Positions 25,826-37,042 of a DNA stretch of 64,000 bases are shown here, in pieces. The first letter of the stretch is position 1; every line of letters starts with the position of its first letter. The notes beneath the pieces are model-generated. The model saw only the letters and a list, made by a program, of their open reading frames with translations, searched no databases and was not told where the DNA came from. Source of the stretch: Dasypus novemcinctus. Lineage: Eukaryota; Chordata; Mammalia; Cingulata; Dasypodidae. Location: contig NC_080680.1 of NCBI RefSeq assembly GCF_030445035.2, forward strand, positions 53,643,212-53,707,211, written 5' to 3'. The position numbers and the translations under genes were made by a program.

Positions 25826-26400
25826 TGTCTACCAGCAAGTGTTACTGGGCAAGGGCTCAATGCCAGATTTGAACAGAAATAAATACTGAGACTTCAGGAT
25901 TTCAAGAGTACAAAGAGTTTTATTGTAAGGTGGCCAAACAAGGAGACAGGTGAATTCTCAAATCTGTCTCCCCAAGTCTAAAAACCTAAGGTTTTTATAG
26001 GGGATTGAAACAAGGGAAGGTGGAGATAGTGATGTCATACATTGATTGATTATGTTTCAGTTACGTTTAATAGGGTGTGTGAAAGCACAAGTTTGAGAAG
26101 CCCTTCCAAACTGATAAAATCCTAGCTGGAGTAAACACAAACTGACTATAAATGAGGGTTGTAAATGACAGGCTGTAAATAATGGACAACTGCCTTACTA
26201 CAGCAATGTTATAGATCACTCAGTTAATTTCAAATAACAGGTACAATAACAAATAAAGGAATGGAGATAGACTGTAAATGATGAGTTGTAAGTAAGGAAA
26301 GAATCTGGTTATAGCAACTTTATAAATCCTTCAGTTAACATAAATTACAATGATAAGTAAATTTCACTGTAGTCAGCAGTTATAATATCTCCACAAACCA
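25826..26400 (-). mobile_element. Class I ERV LTR, minus strand, probably solo
   Basis: On the minus strand it reads as an LTR: a U3 with several 'atttacagcctgtcatttac'-like near-repeats, a TATA box (plus-strand 'tttttatagggg' at 25995-26006), and a polyadenylation signal AATAAA about 70-75 bp later (plus-strand 'tttatt' at 25919-25924). The plus-strand left end TGTCTACC (25826) suits a CA terminus. The other end is either 26395 or 26400, and no convincing TSD is seen. Confidence 0.65.
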
Positions 26401-26811
26401 GTTTTTCCTGTCTTTTGTTTTACAAATGACACTTTTGTTTTAGCTTACTATAGCAAATACAAGTCATTGGAACTATAAGTGCCGAAGCTTGACCTGATAG
26501 TGTGGGGGAAACTGAAGTAGACAATCTGTCATTGTAAGTATCAGGGGGAGATCATTATTTTTTCTGTTTTTCTGTGTTTTTCAGCCAGGTTTTCAGTCAA
26601 GAACATGAATATGTGTTCCATATGCCCCACAAACGCTAGTGAAGTTGTACTTTTAAAGTATGGTCAGGTCTAGAAACACCATGCAAAATTGGCTGTCAAT
26701 ATCTTGTTCTTTTTGATGTATTCTTTTGAACTGTATTCATGGCCAAAAGAGGAAATTATGGTATAAAACTCCTGAACCCATGAGGCTTATTAAAATATTT
26801 TACTAAACATA
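26401..26811. other. Unassigned; left flank of the solo LTR
   Basis: No recognisable element. It could belong to the distal (3') part of the minus-strand ERVL that continues after 27682, but I see no motif proving it. Confidence 0.35.
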
Positions 26812-27338
26812 ATGAACTGCGGTCACCCCTCGGGCTGAAGTGTGGTTTGCTGGCCTGGCGAGGGGCGGCGGCCGCGGTAGGCCTATTCCAAACTGCTGCC
26901 CCATAATAGGGTGGTTGGTCGGGCCCACCGCCACCCCTGAAGGAAGCTCGGCATAGGCACAGGGTGCCCTCGGGTCTCCCCTTCTCGGCAGCCATGCTTC
27001 CGCGGCCGCCCCTCCTCCCGGATGGCGCCACACGATGCCTTGTGGGGCGGCACCCTTCTTCTTCTTTCTCCCTGCGCAGGCGCAGGGCAGAAAAATCCAG
27101 TCTGCCCTTTTCCCTCCCCCCGACAGCAGCAACAGCCAGGCATGGGTGGGAAACTCCAGTCTGCCCTCTACCCCAGCAACAGCAGCCACCAATCACTAAG
27201 CCCTGCCACTTCCCCCAGCAACAGCAACAGCCAATCCCTAATCACCACCCCTCCCCCATCCAATACCGCCCACTGACCTTTCTCCAGCAACCAATCAGAA
27301 CAGGGCATGGCTTCGACCAATCAGCCTTCCCCAGCCCC

Positions 27339-27367
27339 TATAAAACTGTTGCCTCTCCCTCAATAAA
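27339..27367 (+). promoter_or_regulatory. TATA box and AATAAA signal of the solo LTR
   Basis: TATAAAA at 27339-27345 and AATAAA at 27362-27367. Transcription would start near 27370, just after the polyadenylation signal. Both signals are intact. Confidence 0.75.
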
Positions 27368-27550
27368 GTGGACTTGCGTGTTTACCTTGTCTCCGCGGTA
27401 GTTCTTCTGCCGTGCGCCTTCCAGTCCTGAGAGCCCCCAACAAAGGCCTGGCCTCCCTTGTCCCCAGTTTGTCGCCTGCTTCTCCGGGCGACCCCTTCGT
27501 CGCCGGCTTCGCTGGGAGACCCCGTCAGCCGAACCGCACAACCCCTGTGA

Positions 27551-27642
27551 GACCGACCCCTTGTCTGCTGCCGGACCAACCCCTCGTCCCAAGTGGGACC
27601 GACCCCTCATCCAGAGCTGGACCGACCCCTCGTCTGCAGCCA
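27551..27642 (+). repeat. Four 23-bp tandem repeats in the U5 part of the solo LTR
   Basis: Units start at 27551, 27574, 27597 and 27620, each beginning GACC(G/A)ACCCC. Similar shorter pieces occur upstream (gcgaccccttcgtcgcc near 27488). Confidence 0.9.
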
Positions 27643-27870
27643 GACCCCACCTCTACTGACCGAGCAAACCGTCGCAATGAACTCAAGTTGGCTAGTTACA
27701 GAAACTCTGAAAATAACTTTAAACTTCAGAGGTTCATTAGGTGTTATCCCTCATAGAATATAGGGATTGATTATATTAACCAACAATCCAAAAAGGGAAA
27801 ATATTTAAGAAGGTGATTTCAAAAATCTTGTTTGGAACACCCTATCTCTAGTAATGTTTTCCTCAGAATG

Positions 27871-28601
27871 TCAAGAATTAACTGGAATACTGCATATGTA
27901 TTTTTTAATCTTATTGCCAAAATTGACATCCATAGAGTGTTTGCTAATTTTGAGTATATACAGCATCCCAGAGAACATTGCCTCAACACTGCAAGATATG
28001 CCACATAGTTGGTGCCATAATTGAGTTTTCAAAAGGACATTCCACCTTTCTATCAATCCACTTGCTTCAGCATGATGGAGAACATAGTAAGACCAGTGAA
28101 CTCCATGAACATGTGCCCATTCCCACACATCATTTGCTGTGAAGTGGGTTCCTTGATCAGAAACAATGCTGTGTGGAATACCATGATGGTGGGTAAAGCA
28201 TTCTCTCAGTCTATAGATAGTAGTATTATCAGAAGCTTTGTATGCAGGGAAGGCAAATCCATATCTGTAGTGTGTGTCTATTCCACTTAGAACAAATTGC
28301 TGCCCTTTCCATTATGGAAGTGGTCCAATGTAATCAACCTGCCACTGGGTAGTAGGCCGATAACCTCAGGGAATAGTGCCATATTGGGGGCTGAGTGTGG
28401 GTCTTACTTGCTGGCAGATTGGGCACTCAGTAGTGGCTGTAGCCAAGTCAGCTTTGGTGAGTGAAAGTTCTTGTTGCTGAGCCCATGCAAAACCTCCATC
28501 CCTACCACCATGGCCACATTGTTCATGAACCACTGGGCAATGAGAGTTGTGACTGGGGAAAGAAGCTGACTGGTATCCATAAAATGGGTAATTTTATCCA
28601 C
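27871..28601 (-). pseudogene. pol: ERVL integrase remnant with D,D-35-E triad still in register
   Basis: The minus strand shows the ERVL integrase core. WQVDYIG has its D codon at 28333-28335. SDQGTHFT has D at 28156-28158. SGLIERWN has E at 28048-28050. The second D and the E are separated by exactly 35 residues, and all three codons share one frame. The zinc-binding part (28400-28600) is frame-shifted. After about 27990 the similarity fades. Breaks elsewhere rule out an active enzyme. Confidence 0.85.
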
Positions 28602-28700
28602 TTGATTATTAAAATTATTTTCCTCTGCTCAAGTCACCCTCTGGTGAGTATTCATGTGAGACACAAATATCTTCATTTTTCCCCTCCCACTCTGAAAAGT

Positions 28701-29860
28701 CTATCCACTTATCTCTTTCCCAGATCTCTTTGTTACCAATTTTACAATCATGTTCCTTCCAAGTTCCTGACCATCAGCCAAATCATTGGTGACAGTCCAT
28801 GAATCTGTATGCAAATGCATCCCTGGCCATTTATCCTTCCAAGCAGGTGTACTACTCAAAATTTCAAAATTCTGCCCAGTGGGCAGATTTTTCCTCACTA
28901 CTGTCTCTCAGGGAATTCCCAGAAAGGGGCTTCAGTATTGAATGAAGCTCTTCACATTTGAGTGGTACCTGCATATCATGTGGAACAATCTATAAATTAA
29001 GACCAAGTTTTCTCTTCCTCAGTCAACTGATTGCAAGAAACTCTCTCAAGAGGCCACAGCTGTGAGTTGGGAAAGAGAAGTAATGTGACAGGAGTAGTTG
29101 CCATGAGCATTTGGGCCACTTCTTCATGTACTTACTTGTACCTTCATGACTGCTCAAGCCCTATCTTATATATACAACTTCCATTTCATGATGGAGAGCT
29201 AATATATGTGCTCAACTTTATGGTTTGGCAGGTCAGATAACCCCCAACTCAAGATAGGCAACTAGGGTCTCATGGTAACTTGGTGGCCCAAGGTTGAACT
29301 TTTGGTCTTTACTAAGGCCCAGTAGCAGACAAACTGTTTCAGAAAAGGAAAGTAGTTATCCGCAGAGGATGGCATGGTTTTGCTCCAAAATCCTAAGGGT
29401 CTGCATTTGTGATTTTCCTATATAAGCCTGCCAAGACTCTGTATTTGCCACTGACACTTTCTGTGCCATTAGATCTGCTGGATCATATGACCCAGCACCA
29501 TAGCTGGGCTTGACACAAAGCCTCCTCTTGATCCAGTCCCCACTCAAAACTAGTAGCCTTTCTGGTCACTTGGTAAATGGGATGGAGAAGTGCACCCAAC
29601 TGAAGAATATTTTGACTCTAAACTCCAAAGTAGCCGACTATGCATTTTGCCTCTTTTGATCATAGGAGGGGCCAGATGCCACAGCTTCTCCTCCACTTTA
29701 GAAGGGATATTCTGACAAACCCTATGCAAATGATATCTAGAAATTTTGCCAAGGTGGATGGCCCCTGTGTTTTTGTTGGATTTATTTCCCATCCTCTGAC
29801 ACACGTAGGCCTTACCAATAAGTCTAGAGCAGTTGTTATTTTTGCTCACTGTGTCTAATC
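28701..29860 (-). pseudogene. pol: ERVL RT C-terminal, connection and RNase H remnant
   Basis: Minus-strand open pieces at 29550-29849, 29356-29547 (PSYGAGSYDPADLMAQ-like) and 28701-28898 (HTDSWTVTNDLADGQE, a C-terminal RNase H motif) are in order but separated by stops and frameshifts. Confidence 0.7.
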
Positions 29861-30310
29861 AACATGGTGTCATCAATATAATGGAGTAGTGTGAGGTCTT
29901 GTGGTGGGGAGACACAATCACGGTCCCTGTGGAAAATATTATGACATAGCTGGAAGTTTGATATACCCATGAGGTAGGACAGTAAATGTATATTTCTGGC
30001 TTGTCAGCAGAAAGCAAACTGTTCCTGGTTGTCCTTACTAAAGCAATTGAGAAAAAAACATTTGCCAGATAAAGAGCTGCATACTAGCTACCAGGGAATA
30101 TGTTGATTTGCTCAAACAATAATACTACATCTGGAAGAGTAGCTGCAATTGGAGCCTCCACTTGGTTAAGGGTATGATAATCCATTGTCATCCTCTGAGA
30201 TCTGTCTGTTTTCTGCAGAGACCAAATAGGAGAGTTGATGGGGATGTGGTGGGAATTATCAGCTCTGTATACTTCAAGCCTTGATGATGGCACTGATCTC
30301 TGCAATCCCT
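29861..30310 (-). pseudogene. pol: ERVL reverse transcriptase core remnant
   Basis: Minus-strand 30084-30305 includes SPIWSLQKTDRSQRMTMDYH, typical of ERVL RT fingers. The catalytic box reads YIDD (plus-strand 29869-29880, 'gtcatcaatata'), inside a HYIDDTML context. Both aspartates remain. The two parts are not joined in one open frame. Confidence 0.8.
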
Positions 30311-30435
30311 CCAGGAATCCAGTATTGCTTTTTATTTACTATTTTTCTAGGTAGGGACAATTCTAGTGGCTTCCACTTGGCCTTTCCTACCATAATAGCC
30401 TCCACTCTATGAGTCAGGGAACTAATATCAGAGTT

Positions 30436-30624
30436 CTACCAGTTGACACAGTGATTACAGGGACACATTGGATACACTATGAGACAAACCTGGGCTAACA
30501 CTCCCTCAATTATCTGATCTCCATAAGCCCCTGACTCTAACTGGTGGATCACAGTGACATTTGGGTCTCCTGAAATTAATGTCACTTCTGAGCCTGTTTC
30601 TAATAATCTCCAATGTCTCATCAT
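30436..30624 (-). pseudogene. pro: ERVL aspartic protease remnant
   Basis: A 62-residue open piece contains LLETGSEVTLISGDP followed by ESGAYGDQIIEGVLAQV, the layout of a retroviral protease active site and flap. The catalytic position reads E in ETGS, where retroviral proteases have D in DTG or DSG. Confidence 0.7.
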
Positions 30625-30699
30625 TTCCTTTTCTGCAATGTACAGTTACCCTGGTAAAAGGTCAAAGATCTCTTTGGAGGAGGCTGAAAGGAAGATTAA

Positions 30700-32514
30700 C
30701 AGTAAAATTTTTGGCAAGATAAGAGGGTCCTTTCCCAAGGGGATCTGGCCTTCCTGTCATTCAAGAGACTCTGGGTTTGTAAACTGTCTCAAGTCTTGGA
30801 ATTATAAGGGACCATGACTATCTTTTTCCATAATTCAAGTTAGAGATTTGTTCACTTGATCTAGAATTCTTCTGATTTTACAAATAAGTAGGAATGTATC
30901 TATTTTATTTCTAGATAAGCCAATCTCATAGGTCTCTATAATTCAGACTATTTTGATTGTTGCTTCCAGTCTGCTATTTATTATGGTAGCCATGCCTCCC
31001 CTTATCTTTGGTGATTCAGAGCTGCCGTTTTGAACATGCCAATCCAGGATCCAGTCACCCACATAATGTTTAAGGTTCCCAGTTCAGTGACAGCAGTTGC
31101 CAAGGTAATATCTGAATCTATAGAGAAGAACAACTATGGCACTCTTCAAGGAAGGTGGAGTTGGTCTCACAAATTTATTCCTTACAAACCTAATGAAAGA
31201 TGAGTCCTCTGAACACTCCTGGGGTGGGCAGGCAGGTCTTACATGATAAAACCATTCTAGAATTTCAATCTCTCTAAGGCTTTGTCTCCATCATTTACAG
31301 CATACCAGGGCAGTTCTGGAATTTTGATCTCAGGAAATGTCAGCAATCTTTTGATCCATATTTCAGCCAGATACCAGAGCAAATTCTTCAAGCCCTTTCT
31401 CACTCCTCAAGGTATAACACTGAATCAGAAATCTCTGCTTAGACCCATATCAACAATTTCTGCCTGTTCCAACTTTATATTCCTTCCACCATTATGCCAC
31501 ATGCTTAATATCTATTCCCCTGATTTCTGTCTTTATAAATTGGAAAATTCATGCAGTTCTTTTGGACTGTAGTATACTTTTTCTTGGGTTACATTTTGTA
31601 CCTCATCTTTGGGGGTTTGTTTTGACTTTAGTCTGGTTTTGGTCTGGAAACAGAAAGAGGTGGTGTGGGTGGGTATAGAGAAAGATTAAAGATGTCGTTC
31701 AAACCAATTACCTCAGGGCATTCCATTTCAGTTTCATCTCATGAAACAAGATTTATCTCTTTAAGTGGAGTTGGATTGGCAGACTCCTTGAGGCAGACTA
31801 GCAGTCAGGTGGCTGTTTTTTCAGGGAAGAATGGAGATCAGGAAGGTGTTTCCTTAGAGAAGATGATTACAGATTTATCTGGCAAAGACTCAGCAGAACT
31901 TAGGTTTTCAATGTCCCCACCATTATCATTATCAAGCCACATCTCCATTCCAATTTTCAGGATCCCATCCTTTTCCAATCAATGCCTTCACTTTACCAGC
32001 ATATACTATGCAAGGCTGAGATTATACTTCTCCATTATACTTCTGTTACTTTTTGTTACCTTGTGCTACTCTGCACAATGAGACTCTGAGTCTGGTTCTC
32101 AGAGATCTTAAGTCTTCAGCTGCATGAAAGATTTTTTTTCAGAGTACACATATAAACCTTCATTCTGGCAGCACTTAATTTGCAAATGTGAGACTTCAGC
32201 TTATCCCTTTCTTTTATAACTATGTCCAGCACATATTTAGGAAAAATCAGTCAATATCATTGTACATTTAAGCCCCACAAAACTCTGTTAAGTTGTCAAA
32301 AACACTCTCACACAGAACCTTGCCTCTTATAAATACGGAAGTAGTAGTATCATGGGTGAAATTCTGCATATCTCTACTGCCAACTCACATCATGGACTAC
32401 TACTGGCCTCTTGATAATTGGAAACAGCCATTAGTGCCTTTGAATCTAATCAGAGTAGACAGCCATTTACAAAGACCCCAAAACCAATTCTTTTAAGGTT
32501 CTTTTTCTCAAGAA
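30700..32514 (-). pseudogene. gag: Presumed ERVL gag and leader region, strongly decayed
   Basis: Assigned from position only: it lies between the primer-binding site and protease on the minus strand. I do not recognise a specific Gag motif. Plus-strand frames here (for example 31665-32081) are antisense shadows. Confidence 0.45.
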
Positions 32515-32529
32515 CCACTCCCAGTACCA
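32515..32529 (-). promoter_or_regulatory. ERVL primer-binding site
   Basis: Minus strand TGGTACTGGGAGTGG, next to the LTR end, matches the tRNA-Leu-type primer-binding site known for HERV-L-like elements except perhaps one base. Confidence 0.75.
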
Positions 32530-32533
32530 GGTT

Positions 32534-33650
32534 CTATTAGTCAGGGTCCTTAAGGGAAACAGCAGTGAGAGGAGATATCCATAAATAGTATTATATTTTA
32601 TAAAAGTGTTTCATGTGACTCTGGGGATGCATGAGTCCAAATTCCATAGGGCAGGCTGCAAGCCAGGAACTCCTAGGAAGGTCCTTGATGAATTCTCCAG
32701 GAGAACGAGAAGTATAGATGGGAATTCTCTCCCTGCTGAAATCACTTCTTTTTAGGCCTTCAATTGATTCAATGAGAAGACTTTCATTGCTGAACACAAC
32801 TTCCTTGGTTGTTTGTAGAACGTAATCAGCCATAAATGCAATCAAGCCACTGATGATTTAAGTGTGAAATGTCCTCACAGTACTATTTGGCCAATGCTTG
32901 CTTGACCAAACAATAGGGCAACAGTATGATACCAAGCAAATGCAAGTTCCTTCTCCCCATGTACCTTAAAGATGAATTACTGAGATACGGAGGTTTCAAA
33001 GACAGAAAGAGTTTATTTGCTTGTGCAAAGGAAGAGAGCTACCTTAAATAGCCCAAAAAACTGCTTCCTCAAACTGCATTAGTTTTGATATTTTATGACA
33101 TCAGAATGCTAATGTATAATTGGGGTGGAGCTCACACAGTTTCTTTCATTAATAAACATTAAGGAACTGAACAGGATGGGGGTGGGTAACAAAACAGAGT
33201 GACTCATAAAGTTAGAATCATTATCTGAGATCAAAGCATCTGGAAGAAAGGAATACCAAAGGAAGATCAGCTACAAGGTTTTTCATATGTGTACTAAACA
33301 GAGTAAGGTGGAGTGGTTATCCTTTCAATAAAAATGTTCATATACAATGGTAAGACCCCTCTGGGATAGTCATAATAATAGCAAGTAGAAGTGACCATAT
33401 AAGGGTAAGATCAGTCTGGAATAATCATCACAATGGCAGGTTTTCATTTGGAAATAGCCATATACAAAGGGTGAGGTCAGTCTAACCAATTTCAGTAACT
33501 TCAGATATCAACCTTTGGTTATTTTATAATTAACTGGATGTAAAAAGGCATCTATTGATATATAATGATCTAGAAATCATAATTATTTGTTAATTCTTAA
33601 CCCTCAGTTACAATTACCTGGCCAAATTGATGCATGAGCCTAACTATCAA
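32534..33650 (-). mobile_element. 5' LTR (MLT2-like) of the ERVL, split by another LTR
   Basis: 32534-32926 and 33607-about 33650 together make one MLT2-like LTR on the minus strand. They are collinear with the solo copy at 2056-2506 ('cttgaccaaacaatagggca' then 'acaattacctgg' and 'attgatgcat'). The middle is a 680-bp insertion. Confidence 0.8.
32927..33606 (-). mobile_element. LTR inserted in the ERVL LTR, with internal tandem repeats
   Basis: Insertion from TGATACC (32927) to CTCA (33606) within the MLT2-like LTR, so TG...CA ends on the plus strand. Three diverged units begin CATATAC/CCATATA at 33339, 33395 and 33458 (56-63 bp). The orientation is inferred from a plus-strand TTTATT at 33012-33017 near the low end. 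The flanks gta and gtta only suggest a 4-bp TSD. Confidence 0.6.
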
Positions 33651-34165
33651 ACTCCTAAATGTTGATTCCCCCAATTTGTTTTAAAGGTATAAGCTGCGGT
33701 TATGTAATATTGGAAGAGACAGTATGCCATCCTTTTTAACTGATACCATTTTCTCTAACTGTTATCCTTAAACTAGATACTGACTCTCTGTTATGGTCTT
33801 TGGAAACTCCAGATGTCAGGTTCAATGAACTGCTTTAAAACTGGAGTTTGGTTAGGTTCTTTAACTTGATATGCATGGAGGTAGTGATTTTTGCATTTCA
33901 TTAATAGTTTGCGAATAAAAACAGAATTAATGAAATTGTCAGCTTCTAGTATTCTGAAGGAACTACTCTCAGATCCAAGGAAGATAGCCTCAGTTGCAAA
34001 GACTGAAGCTCCATTGACTCTTCCTAGAAGCTAATATTCCACTTTTATGTTGATTGCTTTTCTTGTTGGAGAAGCTAAATATTATAGCATAAAAAAAAGA
34101 ACCCTCTAATAAACTTCATTAACACATGGATAGATCTAATATGGGAATAAAAAATAGAATAGTAT
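33651..34165. other. Unassigned sequence
   Basis: No recognised element between the ERVL LTR and the MLT1-like LTR. Confidence 0.4.
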
Positions 34166-34725
34166 ATTAGTTTTCTCTTGCTGACATAACAAATTAACAC
34201 AACTTCAGTGGCTTAAAATGACAGAAATGTATTATTTTACAGCTCTGAAGATTGAAAGTCAGATGTGAGTCACACTGAGCTAAAATCAAGGTGTTGGCAG
34301 GACTGTTTTCTTTTCTGGAGGATCTGGGGAAGAAAATTAATTTTCTACACATTCAGGGTGTTGGCAGATTCAGTCTCTTTTGGTTGTAAGACTGAAGTCT
34401 GGGTTTTCTTGCTAGCAATCAGGTGAGGACTCTTTTCTGCTTCTAAAAATGGTCTACATTCTTTGACTTGAATTCCTCTTTGTCCATCTTCAAGCAAGCA
34501 ATTATGGATCCAGCTCTTCTCATAGGACAACTCTCTAACCAATTCTTCTGTCTTCCTCTTTAATTTTTAAGAACTGATGTGTCTACATTGGGGCAACCTG
34601 GATAATTCAGGATAGTCTCCCCATCTTCAAGGTCTCCTTTGCCATACAAGGTAATAAATTCACAGGTTCTGGAGATTAGGATATGGACATCTTGGAGAGG
34701 ATCATTATTTGGTCTACCACAAATA
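34166..34725 (-). mobile_element. MLT1-like MaLR LTR, minus strand
   Basis: Plus-strand reading follows the reverse complement of an MLT1 LTR from end to end: 'tattagttttctcttgctga', 'cataacaaattaacacaac', 'aatcaaggtgttggcaggac', 'ggataattcaggatagtctc', 'ttcacaggttctggagatta' and 'tggtctaccaca'. A nearly full-length, ancient solo LTR. Confidence 0.85.
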
Positions 34726-35790
34726 GTGAGTGGATTTTCAGGTTTGTTTACAATATGATGTAAGCAGGACTGGCCACATAATTTTCAGGGATGAGTGAGG
34801 CCAGTAATTTATTCAGGAAGTGAGGGACAGGAAATGGGAGAAAATAACAGATCATGGGTCCCAAGTAGAGGGGAAGGGTCATAAAAGTGGACAAGTGGGC
34901 TGATAAACAGATTATAATTTCCCATTATAGATTATAAATGCCTGGATTTTACTTGTGTGGCCACATGGTAAAGGAAAAACAGTGAGAGTCATGCATAGAG
35001 AGCAGGAACAGGGGTCCACAGGCAAGAGAGCGCAAATTCAGGCCCTGCACCTCTTTTTCAACTGTTAATTATTCCACCCCTCTGCTAATGGCCTAGGAGG
35101 AGTCCCAGCTGTTTCCTGTTTTGATTGATTACCCCACCCATCAATCCTCCATGAGGCCCCAATGATAATGTCCTTGGGGAATATCAGGGGCTTCTCCTGG
35201 CTTCTAGAAGAAGTCTTTGTTCTGAATGGCAGAATCTTGGGGAGGGTCTTCCAGCAGCCACCTTTGGGGTTATTAATGTTCACGTGGACTCTCTGCCAGG
35301 TTCCAGATCCATCTATTGATTCCCTATCTTACTAGCCAGCCTTACCAGGACTCTTTGTTACTGATCCACAATGACTAAAGTACTAAAATGAAGGCTATAC
35401 ATTTAGAATAATTTATAACGATTAGTCAAAGGGATTTTTATATCTAATAAATAAAAATTGGGTTGCATTTTATTGGCATGATCCCTTTCTAATGCATTCC
35501 TCTAATAATACATTTTATTTTGTTTTGCAAAGTTATGGGAAGGCCACAGTTTAGATATAGATATTTGGAAAAGCACTATTCTAAGGAGTTATTTTTAGTA
35601 AAATATTTATTTTCCATCTTTCTCAGTACTCCACATTTTTACTCTTTGTTTTAAAAATCAGACAGGGAAGAAATATAAGTGTCCCTAAAGCATAACAATA
35701 TAAATAAAATGAAATTTAATAGTATATCATATTGCAAGTTAATTACAATATGGTAATCTATTTTAACCATAGATCTTGCATCATCTAATC
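34726..35790. other. Unassigned; 34740-35330 may be another old LTR
   Basis: 34740-35330 is more GC-rich than its surroundings, with LTR-like composition, but I cannot assign it. The remainder to 35790 is unassigned. Confidence 0.3.
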
Positions 35791-35995
35791 CAGGGATTCT
35801 TAACAAGGAGACTGAGAGCTTGAATTGGAATTCAAAAAAACAATATTTTTGTCGGGATGTGCTGGTGTGGGTATGCTTTTTTCATTAAATAATACATTGT
35901 ATAGTGTGAATTTATTAAGGAGTTTGTGGATTTTACCTAACTGGCAAAGGGGTCCATGGCAAAAAAACAAAACAAAAAAAACTTAGAAAACCCTG
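35791..35995. mobile_element. hAT-type non-autonomous DNA transposon remnant
   Basis: Inverted ends CAGGGATTCTTAAC (35791) and ...TAGAAAACCCTG (35995), with 8-bp flanks atctaatc and atttaata that agree at 6 of 8 positions. The interior has 'caaaggggtccatggcaaaa' (35945-35964). Size, ends and TSD length fit an ancient hAT MITE; family name not assigned. Confidence 0.65.
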
Positions 35996-36156
35996 ATTTA
36001 ATAGAATATATTTGCATATTAAAAAAAATTCCAACACCAAAATCACAATGAGAAAATTTGAAGTGCAAGAAATTTGTACATCATTAAAAAAAAAAATAAG
36101 TCTAAAGAGGATTTAAAAAATTTAAGTGAAGTAAAAACATTAGGATATATATGCAT

Positions 36157-36870
36157 TGTCTTAGTTTGCTAAAGCCTGCCAATGCAAAATACCAGAAATG
36201 GGTTTGGTTTTATAATGGGGATATATTAGGTAAAAGTGTGGAGTTACAAGGCCATGACAATGGCTAGATCAATGCATCATTAGTGATGCTGTCTCACTGA
36301 ATTGCAGCTGAGGGTGATGAGGCACATGTCGGTGTCATCTAAAGAAGCTTTCTCTCAGAACACAATTGTGGATGCTCAAACGTGTGGTAGGGCATAATGG
36401 CATACTGCTCATCTGTGTCTCTCCTCTCCTCTGGGCCTATTTCTTTTAGCTTTGAGCACAATGTGGGCCTAGACTCTTGGGGGTCTTGTTGCCTCAGCTT
36501 CCACTGCTCTACTGATTCCAGCCTCTGACCTCTCTCTTAGCCTTTCTGGGTTACTCTCTCTTCTTGCAGTTTAGGCCATCCTGGAGTCCTCTATCACATA
36601 ACAGCATAGACATGACAGCTTTCTTTCTTTGTATCTCTCTGCTCCCAGTCTTCAGTTTATATAAGACTCTGGTAAAAGGATTAGTACTCACCCTGCACCT
36701 CATAATCTAATCAAAGGCCCTTACCAAAACAATCTAATCAAAAATGATCTAATAAAAAAGTCCATTAGCTGAATCTAACCAAAGGTCTCACATAAATAGG
36801 TTCACATGTACAGGAATGGCTTAGCTCAAGAAGATAATTTTCTGGGGTCCACAAGACTCTAACTAGAGCA
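36157..36870 (-). mobile_element. MaLR-like LTR, minus strand (714 bp)
   Basis: Starts TGTCTTAGTTTGCTAAAG and ends CTAGAGCA on the plus strand, as reversed MaLR LTRs do ('aatgcaaaataccagaaatg', then 'taatctaatcaaaggccctt' blocks). Flanking 5-mers tgcat and tgagg do not match. Confidence 0.6.
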
Positions 36871-37042
36871 TGAGGGTTTGTGTATCTCTTCTAAAAATAT
36901 ATTTATGCTATCATAGAAAAAAGAGAAAGGCTATACACACATATCCATACACATACGTGCAAACAAACATGTATCAATTAAAGGCATTATATACAGAACA
37001 TGATAAAACAAAGATAAAATCATTATAAAAGTATATCCTCAA

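Larger units (their letters stand above)
26818..27676 (+). mobile_element. Complete CpG-rich solo LTR (859 bp), possibly betaretrovirus-like
   Basis: Starts TGCGGTC, ends CGTCGCA (inverted TGCG/CGCA ends), flanked by a perfect 6-bp TSD ATGAAC (26812-26817 and 27677-27682). U3 has CCAAT boxes at about 27189, 27231, 27260, 27292 and 27317 and TATAAAA at 27339-27345. AATAAA is only 17 bp further on (27362-27367), so the polyadenylation signal probably lies in U3 and R is very short. U5 holds four 23-bp tandem units. The GC- and CpG-rich sequence contrasts sharply with its surroundings. The 6-bp TSD and short R fit betaretroviral (class II) elements better than gammaretroviral ones; this is inference. 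Open frames on both strands here are a by-product of GC-rich sequence. Confidence 0.92.
27683..32533 (-). mobile_element. ERVL element, internal region, minus strand
   Basis: Reading toward lower coordinates: primer-binding site next to the LTR (32515-32529), a gag-sized stretch (about 30700-32500), protease (30436-30624), RT (about 29850-30310), connection and RNase H (about 28700-29550) and integrase (about 28000-28600). Frames contain many breaks. ERVL elements lack env; the dUTPase that usually follows integrase in ERVL is not recognisable. The 3' LTR is not seen on the low side. The CpG-rich solo LTR abuts the 3' part. Confidence 0.88.

Noticed and set aside
26756-27756. Long overlapping open frames (up to 146 residues) on both strands in the GC-rich block
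   Set aside because: They lie in the U3/R/U5 of a solo LTR with exact TSDs. GC-rich sequence has few stops, frames overlap on both strands, and no domain is seen.
31665-32081. 138-residue plus-strand open frame
   Set aside because: Antisense to the gag-sized region of the minus-strand ERVL; no recognisable domain.
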